Below, one piece after another: positions 16,954 through 25,378 of a DNA stretch of 64,000 bases (its first letter is position 1; each line of letters opens with the position of its first letter). The notes under the pieces were generated by a model. That model worked only from the letters and a program-made list of their open reading frames with translations. It ran no database searches and was not told the origin of the DNA. The DNA is from Sporosarcina sp. P32b (GTDB lineage: Bacteria; Bacillota; Bacilli; Bacillales_A; Planococcaceae), in contig NZ_PDZB01000006.1 of the NCBI RefSeq assembly GCF_002743335.1, positions 1 through 64,000 on the forward strand, written 5' to 3'. A program made the translations under genes and the position numbers.

Positions 16954-17723
16954 GTCGTCACAAGCCCTTCAGTTGGACTGCTAGCCACGCCGTAATCGCG
17001 GACCGGCATACGTCCAGCTTTATAACCGAGACGTCCCGCTTCAATTGCGAGCTTCATTGCCTCGGCCATCATGACGGGATTGGCTGCTTCCGATACGGCT
17101 GTGTTCAGCAATACACCGTCTGCACCGAGTTCCATCGCGAAAGCAGCGTCTTTTGGAGAGCCGACCCCTGCGTCAATAATGACGGGTACATTGGACTGCT
17201 CAATGATAAATGACAAATTCAACGGATTTAGAATGCCTCTGCCCGAGCCGATTGGCGCAGCACCCGGCATGATAGCGTGGACACCTAATTCACATAGTTT
17301 TCTCGCAAGTACTACATCGTCTGAAGTATAGGGTAATACAATGAAACCTTCCTCTAACAGCATTTCAGACGCGCGTAATGTTTCCACAGGATCAGGAAGC
17401 AGCGAACGGCTACAGCCGATGATTTCCACCTTCACCATGTCGCAAAGTCCGGAAGCTTTGGCGAGACGTGCGATATGTACGGCTTCTTCCGCTGTGCTAG
17501 CGCCTGCTGTATTCGGAAGCAATGTATAGCGCGTTAAATCAAGTTGTTCGAGGAAATTGGGTTGCGAAGCTTCAAAAATATCCATGCGTCGTACCGCAAA
17601 TGTCAGAATCTCTGCTTCTGACACCGCCACTGCTTGCTTTTGAATATCAAATGAAGGATATTTCCCCGTGCCTAGTAATAAACGTGAAGAGAATTCTTTA
17701 TCTGCAATTTTTAACATGTTCAT
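16950..17723 (-). CDS. thiG: Thiazole synthase ThiG
   Basis: A 257-residue TIM-barrel enzyme that joins deoxyxylulose 5-phosphate, dehydroglycine and ThiS thiocarboxylate to make the thiazole phosphate. The Schiff-base Lys is in MVKVEIIG, and phosphate-binding loops include [12 protein letters not shown] and [27 protein letters not shown]. Length and motifs are standard. It overlaps thiS upstream by four bases and thiF downstream by four bases, so the three are cotranslated. Confidence 0.95.
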   Translation of the reverse strand: MNMLKIADKEFSSRLLLGTGKYPSFDIQKQAVAVSEAEILTFAVRRMDIFEASQPNFLEQLDLTRYTLLPNTAGASTAEEAVHIARLAKASGLCDMVKVEIIGCSRSLLPDPVETLRASEMLLEEGFIVLPYTSDDVVLARKLCELGVHAIMPGAAPIGSGRGILNPLNLSFIIEQSNVPVIIDAGVGSPKDAAFAMELGADGVLLNTAVSEAANPVMMAEAMKLAIEAGRLGYKAGRMPVRDYGVASSPTEGLVTT

Positions 17724-17926
17724 CCGCCTCCTACAAAATGTATGATTTCAATTTGGTCTCGGTCCATGATCGGTGCGTCGTAGTGATCTTTCTGCAAAAT
17801 TTCCTTGTTTTTCTCCACGATCAAAATACGATCGCCAAGCCCTAAGTGCTCAAGTAACTGCTGGATCGTCTCTACTTCAGGAATGACGGGGTACGAATTG
17901 CCGTTCAGATCAATCATTTTCTCCAT
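17720..17926 (-). CDS. thiS: Sulfur carrier protein ThiS
   Basis: A 68-residue ubiquitin-like protein ending in the required Gly-Gly (HFVGGG). The terminal Gly is adenylated by ThiF and converted to a thiocarboxylate that donates sulfur to ThiG. It overlaps tenI by 17 bases and thiG by four. A site GGAG lies within the 3' end of tenI. Size, ending and position leave little doubt. Confidence 0.93.
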   Translation of the reverse strand: MEKMIDLNGNSYPVIPEVETIQQLLEHLGLGDRILIVEKNKEILQKDHYDAPIMDRDQIEIIHFVGGG

Positions 17927-18509
17927 GAGATACCTCTCCTTTTCTATAACTCTGCAAAGTTTTCAGTGAACGCATAGGGGATAATACGGCCACGCCTGTC
18001 ACGTGATTTTGCTGTAAATTAGGTAAGTGATGCGGCTGAATTCCACCAATTGCATACACAGGAATCGAACTACACTGTGCAATAGAAAACAACTCTTCCG
18101 TTCCACGCGCTGGCAGCCCAGGTTTCGAAGACGTTTCGAAAACATGACCGTACAATAGCCAGTTTGCTCCCTCATCCATAGCTACCTTTGCTTCTTCCAA
18201 TGAATGAATCGAGCAACCAAAAGAGAGCTCGGGGAATTCTCGATGTGCTTCCTGTAACGACATACCATAGCCAGTCAGTTGCACTTTTTTGAGCTTCAGT
18301 CTTCTAGCCAAGTGAGGTCTGGCATGAAGAATAAGCTTGTCGAGTGGGAATTCAGTACTTGCAAGACGGGTAACTAGATCTACTAGCTGTTCATCTGACT
18401 TGGACTTTTCCCGCAAAATGATGGCATCAAGAAACGGTGCTGTGCGCAACAAATGTAGTGTCAGTTCATCCACCGAAAGACGGTCGTCGGTCACGCCCAA
18501 TAATTTCAT
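17910..18509 (-). CDS. tenI: Thiazole tautomerase TenI (ThiE-like fold)
   Basis: A 199-residue ThiE/TenI-type TIM barrel. The motif YGHVFETSSKPGLPARG and IGGIQPHHL match the family's phosphate-binding region, and the short length and lack of full ThiE substrate motifs favour TenI, which converts the ThiG product to the aromatic thiazole carboxylate. A ThiE role cannot be fully excluded. It is the first gene of the operon, 80 bases after the TPP riboswitch, with GGAGGGG before the ATG. No thiO gene lies between it and thiS, unlike in B. subtilis. Confidence 0.8.
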   Translation of the reverse strand: MKLLGVTDDRLSVDELTLHLLRTAPFLDAIILREKSKSDEQLVDLVTRLASTEFPLDKLILHARPHLARRLKLKKVQLTGYGMSLQEAHREFPELSFGCSIHSLEEAKVAMDEGANWLLYGHVFETSSKPGLPARGTEELFSIAQCSSIPVYAIGGIQPHHLPNLQQNHVTGVAVLSPMRSLKTLQSYRKGEVSHGEND

Positions 18510-18526
18510 TCATTCCCCTCCAATAG

Positions 18527-18557
18527 AAAAAACCACTTCCCGAATCGGAAAGTGGTA
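18527..18557 (-). terminator. Riboswitch-controlled terminator of the thi operon
   Basis: Read on the minus strand, CCACTTTCC (18555-18547) pairs with GGGAAGTGG (18541-18533) and is followed by six T. The riboswitch ends with an identical GGGAAGTGG (18600-18592) that can pair with the same CCACTTTCC, so aptamer and terminator compete. Confidence 0.85.
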
Positions 18558-18589
18558 GAAATGTCGACAGAAATACATACGGAACGACT

Positions 18590-18683
18590 CGCCACTTCCC
18601 TCCGCAGGTGCTAACCTGTTCAGGTAATAAGGGTTTCAGAGCCACACTCTTTTCTCAGTCCTTGTAAAGGATTCCCCTAATGG
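18590..18683 (-). ncRNA. TPP riboswitch (thi box)
   Basis: The minus strand carries the conserved thi-box blocks in order: TTAGGGGAATCC, GGACTGAGAAAAGAG, AACCCTTATTACCTGAACAGG and TTAGCACCTGCGGAGGGAAGTGG. It lies 80 bases before tenI and is followed by a competing terminator. When thiamine pyrophosphate binds, transcription of tenI-thiS-thiG-thiF should stop. Confidence 0.95.
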
Positions 18684-18745
18684 TCAAAATATTTGGTTTT
18701 CAGAACTAGCCTACCACGTGTACGGTAGAATGAAAAGCGTTTCTT

Positions 18746-19435
18746 TTATAAAAGCAATAAAGCATCCAAGTCGAGAATTTCTACTGCTTTCATACTGCAC
18801 TGGCGAATCCAGCCAGACTCTTCGAAGGCGCTTAATTTTCGACTGATTGTCTCGGGTGTCGTCCCTAAGTGAGAGGCAAGGTCTTTGCGACTCATTGGTA
18901 ACTCGACTATCAATTGTCTTTGTTCTTCTGATAAGTCAACTAGGTAAAGCGCGATACGCGTTTCTGCTGATTCCATACCGATTCGCGCCGCTCGTTGTTC
19001 CGTTCGGGCGAGGCGGGAAGAGAACTCCTCTAACATCTTCAATGAAATTGCGGGATGCTCTTGTAGAAGTTGCTGCATTTGGTCCCGTTGAATAACACAT
19101 AGTTCTACGGGTTCGAGTGTTTCTGCATAGGCGTCATGAGGTTTAGCATCAAATAACGATAGCTCGCCTGTGAAATCTCCCGGCTCTAAAATTCGTACGA
19201 TCTGCTCTTTGCCGTTTTCTGACAGGCGATATATTTTGATTCGTCCTTTATGCAAAATATACAAGCCTTCGGAGCGGTCGCCTTCATTGTAAATAATTTG
19301 TCCACGTGGGTAGGGGGTGCTTCGTGCAAGTTCTACAATGTGCTTCATCTGATCTTTTTCCAAGTGATTGAACAGTGGAACAAGCGATACACACATTCGA
19401 TGATCGGTCGTGTTATTGTGGGGCTGCTGACTCAT
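18746..19435 (-). CDS. Crp/Fnr-family transcriptional regulator
   Basis: A 229-residue regulator: cyclic-nucleotide-type beta domain (about residues 20-120), dimer helix (about 125-150) and helix-turn-helix LASHLGTTPETISRKLSAFEE, whose E-SR recognition pattern matches FNR-like proteins that read TTGA(C/T)-N4-(A/G)TCAA. It lacks the N-terminal Cys cluster of oxygen-sensing FNR (only Cys15 and one in the core), so it is not a typical Fe-S sensor. It overlaps the ATPase gene by 23 bases. A TTGAC-N4-GTCAA dyad lies at the head of this operon. Confidence 0.87.
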   Translation of the reverse strand: MSQQPHNNTTDHRMCVSLVPLFNHLEKDQMKHIVELARSTPYPRGQIIYNEGDRSEGLYILHKGRIKIYRLSENGKEQIVRILEPGDFTGELSLFDAKPHDAYAETLEPVELCVIQRDQMQQLLQEHPAISLKMLEEFSSRLARTEQRAARIGMESAETRIALYLVDLSEEQRQLIVELPMSRKDLASHLGTTPETISRKLSAFEESGWIRQCSMKAVEILDLDALLLL

Positions 19436-21314
19436 TCACCTTCACCTCGCTTACATTTCGATTGGACACTTTGTCACTAGTATAGCGTATTAATCGAATG
19501 GCGTTCAATATGACAAGAAGCACACTTGCTTCGTGGATAAGCATTCCGGATGCTAGGAAGACTTTGCCTAGCAGTACACCGATTAGCAATAAAACTACTG
19601 TGCCAACTGCGAAAAATGTGTTTTGCTTCATATTGTTCACAGTCGCTTTCGATAATGCATAGGCGTGGGCGAATTGATCTAGTCGATCCGCCATCAAGAC
19701 GATATCCGCTGTTTCCATGGAAATGTCTGTTCCGCCTTTACCCATTGCCAGCCCGATATCTGCAGTGGCGATTGCCGGCGCATCATTGATTCCGTCACCT
19801 GCCATCGCTACTCGATGTCCTGCCGCTTTCAACTTTTGGACAGCGGCTACTTTGTCTTCAGGTAGCAGCTCCGCATAGACGCTATCGAGACCAAGTTGTT
19901 CGCCAACGAGTCGGGCGGTGTGTACATTGTCGCCCGTTAGCATAATCATTTGTTTAATACCATTTCTTCGTAGTTTAGCCAGAGCAGCCGCGGCTTCTGG
20001 ACGGATTTGATCCGCTATGGAAATAATACCTGCGATTTCTCCGCCAATGCTGATGAACACGGCTGTGTTACCTGCTTTTTCTCGCTTGGATGCATATTCT
20101 TCTATAGTTGGAGAGATAGCTATACCTTGTGAGATCATCAGCTTTCGGTTACCCGCCGCCAGTTGCTGGCCGTCTACTTCAGCAAGAAGTCCGTTACCTT
20201 TCATAACTTGTGCGTCTTGTGCTTGGTGTTTTAAATGAATCAAGCGTTTTTTTGCTTCGCGAACGATCGTTTGGCCGAGATGGTGTTCAGACATCAGTTC
20301 AGCTTCTGCAGTTAAGCGTAATAGGTCTTCTTTGTCGATGCCAAAGCTATGGATGTCAGTAACTTCTGGACGTCCTTTAGTTAAAGTACCTGTTTTATCA
20401 AAGACGACAGTGTCGATTTTCGCCAATTGCTCCATCACGTCGCCACCTTTAATGAGCACGCCGTGACGGGCTCCGTTACCAATTCCGGCTACGATCGAGA
20501 CGGGGGCTGAAATGACGAGGGCACCAGGACAAGCGATGACAAGGAATGTTAATGTCATTTCGATATTGCGTGTGAATATATAGACGATAATCGATAGGAT
20601 GACGATGGAAGGTGTATAAATGTTAGCAAATCGCTCTAAGAATTTTTGAGTTTTCGACTTGGCTTCTTGTGCTTCTTCGACTAGCTCGATAATACGAGCG
20701 AATGCTGTATCGTCACCTACACGTTCAGCAATTATTTCGATATAGCCATTGTCTACTAACGTCCCGCTAAATACTTGATCATCTAGTGATTTGGATGCGG
20801 GTACCGATTCTCCTGTGATGGCTGCTTCATTTAGAGAAGCATTTCCTGAAACAATCGGACCGTCTACCGGAACTTGTTCACCTGAGCGAACGATTACCCG
20901 GTCACCGATTTCTACGTCATCAACAGCAATCGTCGTTAGTTTACCATCCCGAAGGACACTCGCTTCTAGCGGGGCCAGATCTACAAGTGCTTTGAGGGAA
21001 GAGCGTGTTTTCTCCATTGTACGAATTTCAAGTAATGCTCCAAATAAAAATAGGAAAGTTACTGCCGCGGATTCTACATACTCGCCGATAAACAGTGCAC
21101 CGATTACGGCGATGGTGACAAGAAGCTCAATACTGAAAGCTTTCATTCGAATAGCTTTCCACGCTTTTATAGCAATCGGAGTACCCGCAATGATAGTGGC
21201 AGCGATTAATGTAATCTGACGCGCGTCATGAAGGCCCGCGAAGTGCAAGATGATCGCTATACCAAGCAACATCGCGGATAGGGAAGTGATGCGCACAGTT
21301 TGTTTTGCATTCAT
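19413..21314 (-). CDS. Heavy-metal-translocating P1B-type ATPase
   Basis: A 633-residue P-type ATPase with actuator motif TGESVPASK, phosphorylation motif DKTGTLTKG, GDGINDAPAIATADIG hinge and about eight membrane segments. There is no N-terminal metal-binding domain; a separate HMA protein is encoded 16 bases upstream. The membrane metal site reads CPGALVISAP instead of the common CPC, and the usual SEHPL (HP locus) reads SEHHLG, so metal specificity is unclear. It is probably an efflux pump for a soft or transition metal. It overlaps the following Crp/Fnr gene, so pump and regulator are coproduced. Confidence 0.88.
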   Translation of the reverse strand: MNAKQTVRITSLSAMLLGIAIILHFAGLHDARQITLIAATIIAGTPIAIKAWKAIRMKAFSIELLVTIAVIGALFIGEYVESAAVTFLFLFGALLEIRTMEKTRSSLKALVDLAPLEASVLRDGKLTTIAVDDVEIGDRVIVRSGEQVPVDGPIVSGNASLNEAAITGESVPASKSLDDQVFSGTLVDNGYIEIIAERVGDDTAFARIIELVEEAQEAKSKTQKFLERFANIYTPSIVILSIIVYIFTRNIEMTLTFLVIACPGALVISAPVSIVAGIGNGARHGVLIKGGDVMEQLAKIDTVVFDKTGTLTKGRPEVTDIHSFGIDKEDLLRLTAEAELMSEHHLGQTIVREAKKRLIHLKHQAQDAQVMKGNGLLAEVDGQQLAAGNRKLMISQGIAISPTIEEYASKREKAGNTAVFISIGGEIAGIISIADQIRPEAAAALAKLRRNGIKQMIMLTGDNVHTARLVGEQLGLDSVYAELLPEDKVAAVQKLKAAGHRVAMAGDGINDAPAIATADIGLAMGKGGTDISMETADIVLMADRLDQFAHAYALSKATVNNMKQNTFFAVGTVVLLLIGVLLGKVFLASGMLIHEASVLLVILNAIRLIRYTSDKVSNRNVSEVKVNESAAPQ

Positions 21315-21329
21315 TTGAATACCTCCTCT

Positions 21330-21560
21330 TTATGAGACTTTTTGATTGAGAACTGGATAGCCGAGTTTGACAATCAATTCCTGCAATTCATTGGCTTCTA
21401 CGACAGATTCATCAAACTCGACCCGAACTTTACTGGAGTGGAATAATACTTTTACTTGTTGTACACCCTTCGCTCGGGATAGGGCACCTTCAATTTTCTT
21501 AACACATGATGGGCAGCTGAATGGCTCCATTAAAAATACGGCTTTTTTCATTTTCCTCAT
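21330..21560 (-). CDS. Heavy-metal-associated (HMA) domain protein, CopZ-like
   Basis: A 76-residue protein consisting of one ferredoxin-like HMA domain. The metal-binding loop is FSCPSCVKKIE (CxxC), and the rest follows the usual beta-alpha-beta-beta-alpha-beta pattern. It most likely hands metal to, or regulates, the P-type ATPase encoded 16 bases downstream, which lacks its own N-terminal HMA domain. First gene of the operon, with AAAGGATGAGG before the ATG. Confidence 0.85.
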   Translation of the reverse strand: MRKMKKAVFLMEPFSCPSCVKKIEGALSRAKGVQQVKVLFHSSKVRVEFDESVVEANELQELIVKLGYPVLNQKVS

Positions 21561-21586
21561 CCTTTTCGTTTGTATTTATTATCTTA

Positions 21587-21629
21587 AGTATAAGAAATTT
21601 TTGTGTACACTGCCTTGACGCCTGTCAAG
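21587..21629 (-). promoter_or_regulatory. Crp/Fnr-type operator and promoter of the metal-efflux operon
   Basis: A perfect dyad CTTGAC (21614-21619) / GTCAAG (21624-21629) with 4-base spacer. On the minus strand a TATACT -10 lies at 21592-21587 with no good -35 box. If transcription starts near 21580, the dyad is centred at about -41.5, the class II activation position. The operon's own Crp/Fnr protein is the obvious candidate. Confidence 0.65.
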
Positions 21630-21716
21630 ATTCGTCAAACAAGACTTTTTCTTCTGACCAAAGTGCTTTATACTGAATAAGTAGTACACATTTATGAACA
21701 GAGGAGAATCGTACGG

Positions 21717-22397
21717 ATGAAATTAACCTATTCTGGTAAAACGAAAGACGTCTACCGCTTGGAAGATGGCCACGTGCTATTGAAATTCAAGGATGATGTA
21801 ACAGGGGAAGATGGTGTATTCGATCCAGGTGCCAACACAGTAGGCCTGACAATTGATGGCGCCGGAAAGTCCGGACTTCGCATGACACAATACTTTTTTG
21901 AGAAATTGGCGGAGCAAAACATACCGACACATTACATCGATGCTGATCTAGATGAAGTAACGATGACGGTGAAGCCTGCTACGGTCTTTGGTAAAGGATT
22001 AGAAGTGATTTGTCGATACCGTGCGGTCGGAAGTTTCTTGCGCAGATTCGGTGCGTATGCTGAAGAAGGACAAGTACTCGATGCTTTCGTGGAAGTGACA
22101 TTGAAAGACGACGAACGTCAAGATCCACCTATTTCAGAAGATGCTTTGGCACAACTTCACATTTTGACGCATGAAGAATACGCAACTCTTAAAGAATTAA
22201 CTCAGCAAATTTCTGAAGTAGTCCGATCAGAGATGGCAGAAAAAGGTTTAGAGCTATATGATATTAAATTAGAGTTTGGTCGCGATCCTGAGCGAAATAT
22301 CATGTTGATCGATGAAATTTCAGGAGGCAATATGCGCGTCTATCAAGGCGATACATATATTGCACCAATGGAATTAGAAAAGATATTATTTTCATAA
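21717..22397 (+). CDS. purC: Phosphoribosylaminoimidazole-succinocarboxamide synthase (PurC-like)
   Basis: A 226-residue SAICAR synthetase-fold protein. GKTKDVY, LKFKDDVTGEDG, CRYRAVGSFLRRFG and LIDEISGGNMRVY are the expected ATP- and substrate-binding blocks of the ATP-grasp-like PurC family. The enzyme adds aspartate to CAIR in purine synthesis. It stands alone here, not in a purine operon, and is slightly shorter than common PurC, so it may be a second copy. AGAGGAG precedes the ATG; a strong terminator follows. Confidence 0.85.
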   Translation: MKLTYSGKTKDVYRLEDGHVLLKFKDDVTGEDGVFDPGANTVGLTIDGAGKSGLRMTQYFFEKLAEQNIPTHYIDADLDEVTMTVKPATVFGKGLEVICRYRAVGSFLRRFGAYAEEGQVLDAFVEVTLKDDERQDPPISEDALAQLHILTHEEYATLKELTQQISEVVRSEMAEKGLELYDIKLEFGRDPERNIMLIDEISGGNMRVYQGDTYIAPMELEKILFS

Positions 22398-22402
22398 AAT
22401 TC

Positions 22403-22433
22403 AACCGGAAACGAAAAATGTTTCCGGTTTTTT
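22403..22433 (+). terminator. Intrinsic terminator of purC
   Basis: Perfect 10-bp stem AACCGGAAAC (22403-22412) / GTTTCCGGTT (22420-22429) followed by a T run. Confidence 0.92.
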
Positions 22434-22514
22434 ATATTCTCTCTCAGGCTATACGCTGACTGACTTAGTCGCGCTTTACTTTTTAATCAAATAAATAAAA
22501 TGATATATTTACTG

Positions 22515-22543
22515 TTGACAACGTTTTCAGAGTTTCCTATAAT
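22515..22543 (+). promoter_or_regulatory. Full-consensus vegetative promoter
   Basis: TTGACA (22515-22520), a 17-base spacer and TATAAT (22538-22543): both hexamers and the spacing match the sigma-A consensus exactly. It points toward the ectoine operon, but the first gene is about 455 bases away, so it drives either a long leader or a separate RNA. Confidence 0.8.
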
Positions 22544-22544
22544 A

Positions 22545-22990
22545 GCAACCAGTGTCACAGGCGACACCTAGTTTGCTTCTTCGCCAGTGTGGGAACGTTG
22601 GTTGGATGAATGCGTATGGTAGTAAATTTTAGATAATGAAAGTGTCTTTCATATCAGCGAATCTTTAATATATCTGCTGTTTCCATGAACAAAAGCTCCC
22701 CGCTTTTGTAAAGGCGCTCTTTTTTGCTCTTCATACCGCAAGGCAGAAAGATAGCACCCATAGTAGCCAGCACGAATCTCCATTTTGGCTTTTCTACGTA
22801 AGTACCCTTGCTATATCCGCTAGATTCATAACTAGAATCTGCCGAGTGTATGTGCTCGGTCCGTAAAAACCTCACATTGATGACTATTCGACGAACGTAT
22901 TATAAGTAGATCGTGTTCTCGGGTAACGAAGCGCACATCTTAGAAATTCACAGATGATGAATACTTGTACAACTACATGTAAGAGAACTT
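22545..22990 (+). other. Hairpin-rich untranslated region before ectA, possible structured RNA
   Basis: Downstream of the consensus promoter no convincing gene is seen. Potential stems on the plus strand are CAACCA (22546-22551) with TGGTTG (22606-22611) enclosing GTGTC-GACAC; ACAAAAGC / GCTTTTGT around 22685-22705; and two adjacent perfect hairpins, AGATTC (22822-22827) / GAATCT (22835-22840) and CCGAG (22842-22846) / CTCGG (22855-22859). A 73-codon minus-strand frame crosses the area but has no clear ribosome-binding site. I do not match it to a known riboswitch class. Confidence 0.35.
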
Positions 22991-23004
22991 GGAGGAGAAA
23001 CTGT

Positions 23005-23529
23005 TTGGACACAAAACACAAAGTTTCGATTGCAGGGCTAGATCCGAACGATCCGTATTCATTTCGTATTCCGACTGTAGACGATGGAAAGTTCATCTGG
23101 CAGCTCATTAAAGATACGAACGTACTGGATTTAAACTCTTCCTATAGCTATTTGCTGTGGGCAGACCAATTCAGTGACACGAGTATTATCGTAGAAGATC
23201 ACGGAAAGCTTGTAGGCTTCATTTCAGGCTTTATTCAACCGAAAGCGCAAGATACATTGTTTATCTGGCAAGTCGCAGTCGATGAATCGGTACGTGGTAA
23301 GCGTATAGCTTCCCGTATGTTGCATACGATTTTGCAAAGTAATGCATGTCGGAATATTCGCTATCTAGAAGCGACCGTCACACCATCTAATGAGGCGTCT
23401 ACTAAGTTATTTACAGGCTTAGCACGCGATTTGGAGACGGAATGCACGATAACGGATGGCTATACGAAAGATCAATTCCCTGGTGGCGGGCATGAATCAG
23501 AAGAACTGTTCCGCATTGGACCATTCTGA
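23005..23529 (+). CDS. ectA: L-2,4-diaminobutyrate acetyltransferase EctA
   Basis: A 174-residue GNAT-fold enzyme that acetylates diaminobutyrate, the second step of ectoine synthesis. Typical EctA blocks are FRIPTVDDGKFIWQL, SYLLWADQFSDTS and the acetyl-CoA loop VDESVRGKRIASRML, ending near ATVTPSNEASTKLF. The frame is open upstream, but the TTG at 23005 has GGAGGAG seven bases before it and gives the normal family length. First gene of ectABC. Confidence 0.92.
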   Translation: MDTKHKVSIAGLDPNDPYSFRIPTVDDGKFIWQLIKDTNVLDLNSSYSYLLWADQFSDTSIIVEDHGKLVGFISGFIQPKAQDTLFIWQVAVDESVRGKRIASRMLHTILQSNACRNIRYLEATVTPSNEASTKLFTGLARDLETECTITDGYTKDQFPGGGHESEELFRIGPF

Positions 23530-23595
23530 GAAACAAGCCGATTGCCGCAACATGACACTGGAAAATACAGAATCTAACGGAGGAATTAATTACAC

Positions 23596-24876
23596 ATGGT
23601 ACTGACAAAAAGTCAGAAAGTAATGGAAGTATTCGAGAATCGCGAGTCGCAAGTGAGAAGTTACAGCAGAAGTTTCCCAACAGTATTCAACAAAGCAAAA
23701 GGCTATAAAATGTGGGACACGGAAGGTAAAGAATATATCGATTTCTTCGCCGGCGCAGGTGCTTTAAACTACGGCCACAATAACGATAGAATGAAAGAAA
23801 AGCTGATTGAATATATTCAAGACGATGGAATTTCACATAGTTTGGATATGGGGACAACGGTCCGAAAAGAATTTCTTGAACGATTTAACGAAGTGATCTT
23901 GCAGCCGCGAAACATGGACTATAAAGTAATGTTTCCTGGTCCTACTGGGACGAATACAGTCGAAAGTGCGCTGAAAATCGCCCGCAAAGTTACGGGACGT
24001 CAAAATATTGTGAGCTTTACGAATGGTTTCCATGGCATGACGCTTGGTGCGTTGTCTGTAACAGGCAACTCATACAACCGTGGTGGAGCAGGAGTACCGC
24101 TTACCAATACGACCTCTATGCCGTTTGATACGTTTTTAGAAGAAGGACAATCATTGAACTTCCTGAAAAAGTATTTAGCAAATGCAAGCAGTGGCTTGGA
24201 TTTGCCAGCAGCTATGATTCTCGAAACGGTACAAGGGGAAGGCGGCATCAATCCGGCAAGCTTTAAGTGGTTGCGGGAAGTGGAACGTCTATGCAGAAAT
24301 TACGATATCTTATTAATTGTCGATGATGTGCAAGCAGGTTGTGGACGTACTGGAACTTTCTTCAGTTTTGAACCAGCCGGCATTAAACCGGACATCGTTT
24401 GTCTATCCAAATCCATTGGTGGCTACGGATTACCATTAGCACTCACGCTGATCAAACCAGAATATGATACATTCGGTCCAGCTGAGCATAACGGAACATT
24501 CCGCGGCAACAACATGGCGATTTTGACAGCGACTGAAGCTTTATCGTACTGGGAAACAGATGAATTCGCTAAATCGGTACAAGAAAAATCTAAGCTCATC
24601 ACGAAGCGTATGGAAACCATCGTCGAAGACTATCCACAGTTGAAAGCTACAACACGTGGCCGCGGCTTCATGCAAGGAATCGTCTGTGGTGAAGGCAAGG
24701 AAGACTATGCGGATAAAATCTGTGCAAAAGCATTTGAAAAAGGCTTGATCATTGAAACGTCTGGACCTGAAGGCGAAGTCGTTAAATTCCTCGGTTCATT
24801 GATTATGGATGAAGAAGGTATCGATCAAGGCTTTGATATTCTAGAAGAAGCGATTGAAGAAATTGTTAAAAACTAA
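23596..24876 (+). CDS. ectB: Diaminobutyrate-2-oxoglutarate transaminase EctB
   Basis: A 426-residue class III PLP aminotransferase that makes diaminobutyrate from aspartate semialdehyde, the first ectoine step. Visible blocks include the PLP-binding [28 protein letters not shown] and the catalytic Lys in CLSKSIGG. Length and N-terminus ([17 protein letters not shown]) match EctB. GGAGG lies 12 bases before the ATG. Middle gene of the ectoine operon. Confidence 0.95.
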   Translation: MVLTKSQKVMEVFENRESQVRSYSRSFPTVFNKAKGYKMWDTEGKEYIDFFAGAGALNYGHNNDRMKEKLIEYIQDDGISHSLDMGTTVRKEFLERFNEVILQPRNMDYKVMFPGPTGTNTVESALKIARKVTGRQNIVSFTNGFHGMTLGALSVTGNSYNRGGAGVPLTNTTSMPFDTFLEEGQSLNFLKKYLANASSGLDLPAAMILETVQGEGGINPASFKWLREVERLCRNYDILLIVDDVQAGCGRTGTFFSFEPAGIKPDIVCLSKSIGGYGLPLALTLIKPEYDTFGPAEHNGTFRGNNMAILTATEALSYWETDEFAKSVQEKSKLITKRMETIVEDYPQLKATTRGRGFMQGIVCGEGKEDYADKICAKAFEKGLIIETSGPEGEVVKFLGSLIMDEEGIDQGFDILEEAIEEIVKN

Positions 24877-24891
24877 GGGAGAGAATGTTCA

Positions 24892-25281
24892 GTGATAGTA
24901 CGTACAGTAGATGAAATTATTGGTAGCGAAAATGAAACAAAAGCGGAAACGTGGGCAAGCCGACGTTTCTTGCTAAAGAAAGACAATATGGGCTTCTCGT
25001 TCCACGAAACGATTATTTATGCTGGAACTGAGACACATATCCATTACCAAAACCACCTAGAAGCTGTCTACTGTGTAGCAGGCGATGGAGAAATTGAAAC
25101 GATCGCAGACGGTAAAGTCTATCCGATCAAAGATGGTACGATGTATGCGTTGAATGAACACGACGAGCATTATTTGCGCGGTGGAAAAGAAGACATGCGC
25201 TTGATTTGTGTCTTTAACCCGCCAGTCGTTGGAACGGAGACGCATGATGAGAACGGTGTGTATCCGTTAATTGAAGATTAA
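24892..25281 (+). CDS. ectC: L-ectoine synthase EctC
   Basis: A 129-residue cupin that cyclises acetyl-diaminobutyrate to ectoine. It begins [14 protein letters not shown] and contains the cupin metal and substrate blocks [22 protein letters not shown] and [12 protein letters not shown]. The start is GTG with AAGGGAG upstream, 15 bases after ectB. No ectD hydroxylase follows; a terminator ends the operon, so the product is ectoine, not hydroxyectoine, as far as this locus shows. Confidence 0.95.
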   Translation: MIVRTVDEIIGSENETKAETWASRRFLLKKDNMGFSFHETIIYAGTETHIHYQNHLEAVYCVAGDGEIETIADGKVYPIKDGTMYALNEHDEHYLRGGKEDMRLICVFNPPVVGTETHDENGVYPLIED

Positions 25282-25310
25282 GTGTTGTGGAATGTACTAT
25301 GGTTAGTGAG

Positions 25311-25346
25311 CACTCTGAGGGTAATTCCTTGGAGTGTATTTTTTTG
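25311..25346 (+). terminator. Intrinsic terminator of ectABC
   Basis: Stem CACTCTGAGG (25311-25320) / CCTTGGAGTG (25327-25336), with two G-T pairs, followed by TA and seven T. Confidence 0.88.
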
Positions 25347-25378
25347 TGTGGAATGAAGGAAGGGGTAAGAAGGAGGGC

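Noticed and set aside
22654-22875. 73-codon minus-strand frame before ectA
   Set aside because: No clear ribosome-binding site and it crosses strong hairpins; treated as untranslated structured DNA, though a gene cannot be fully excluded.
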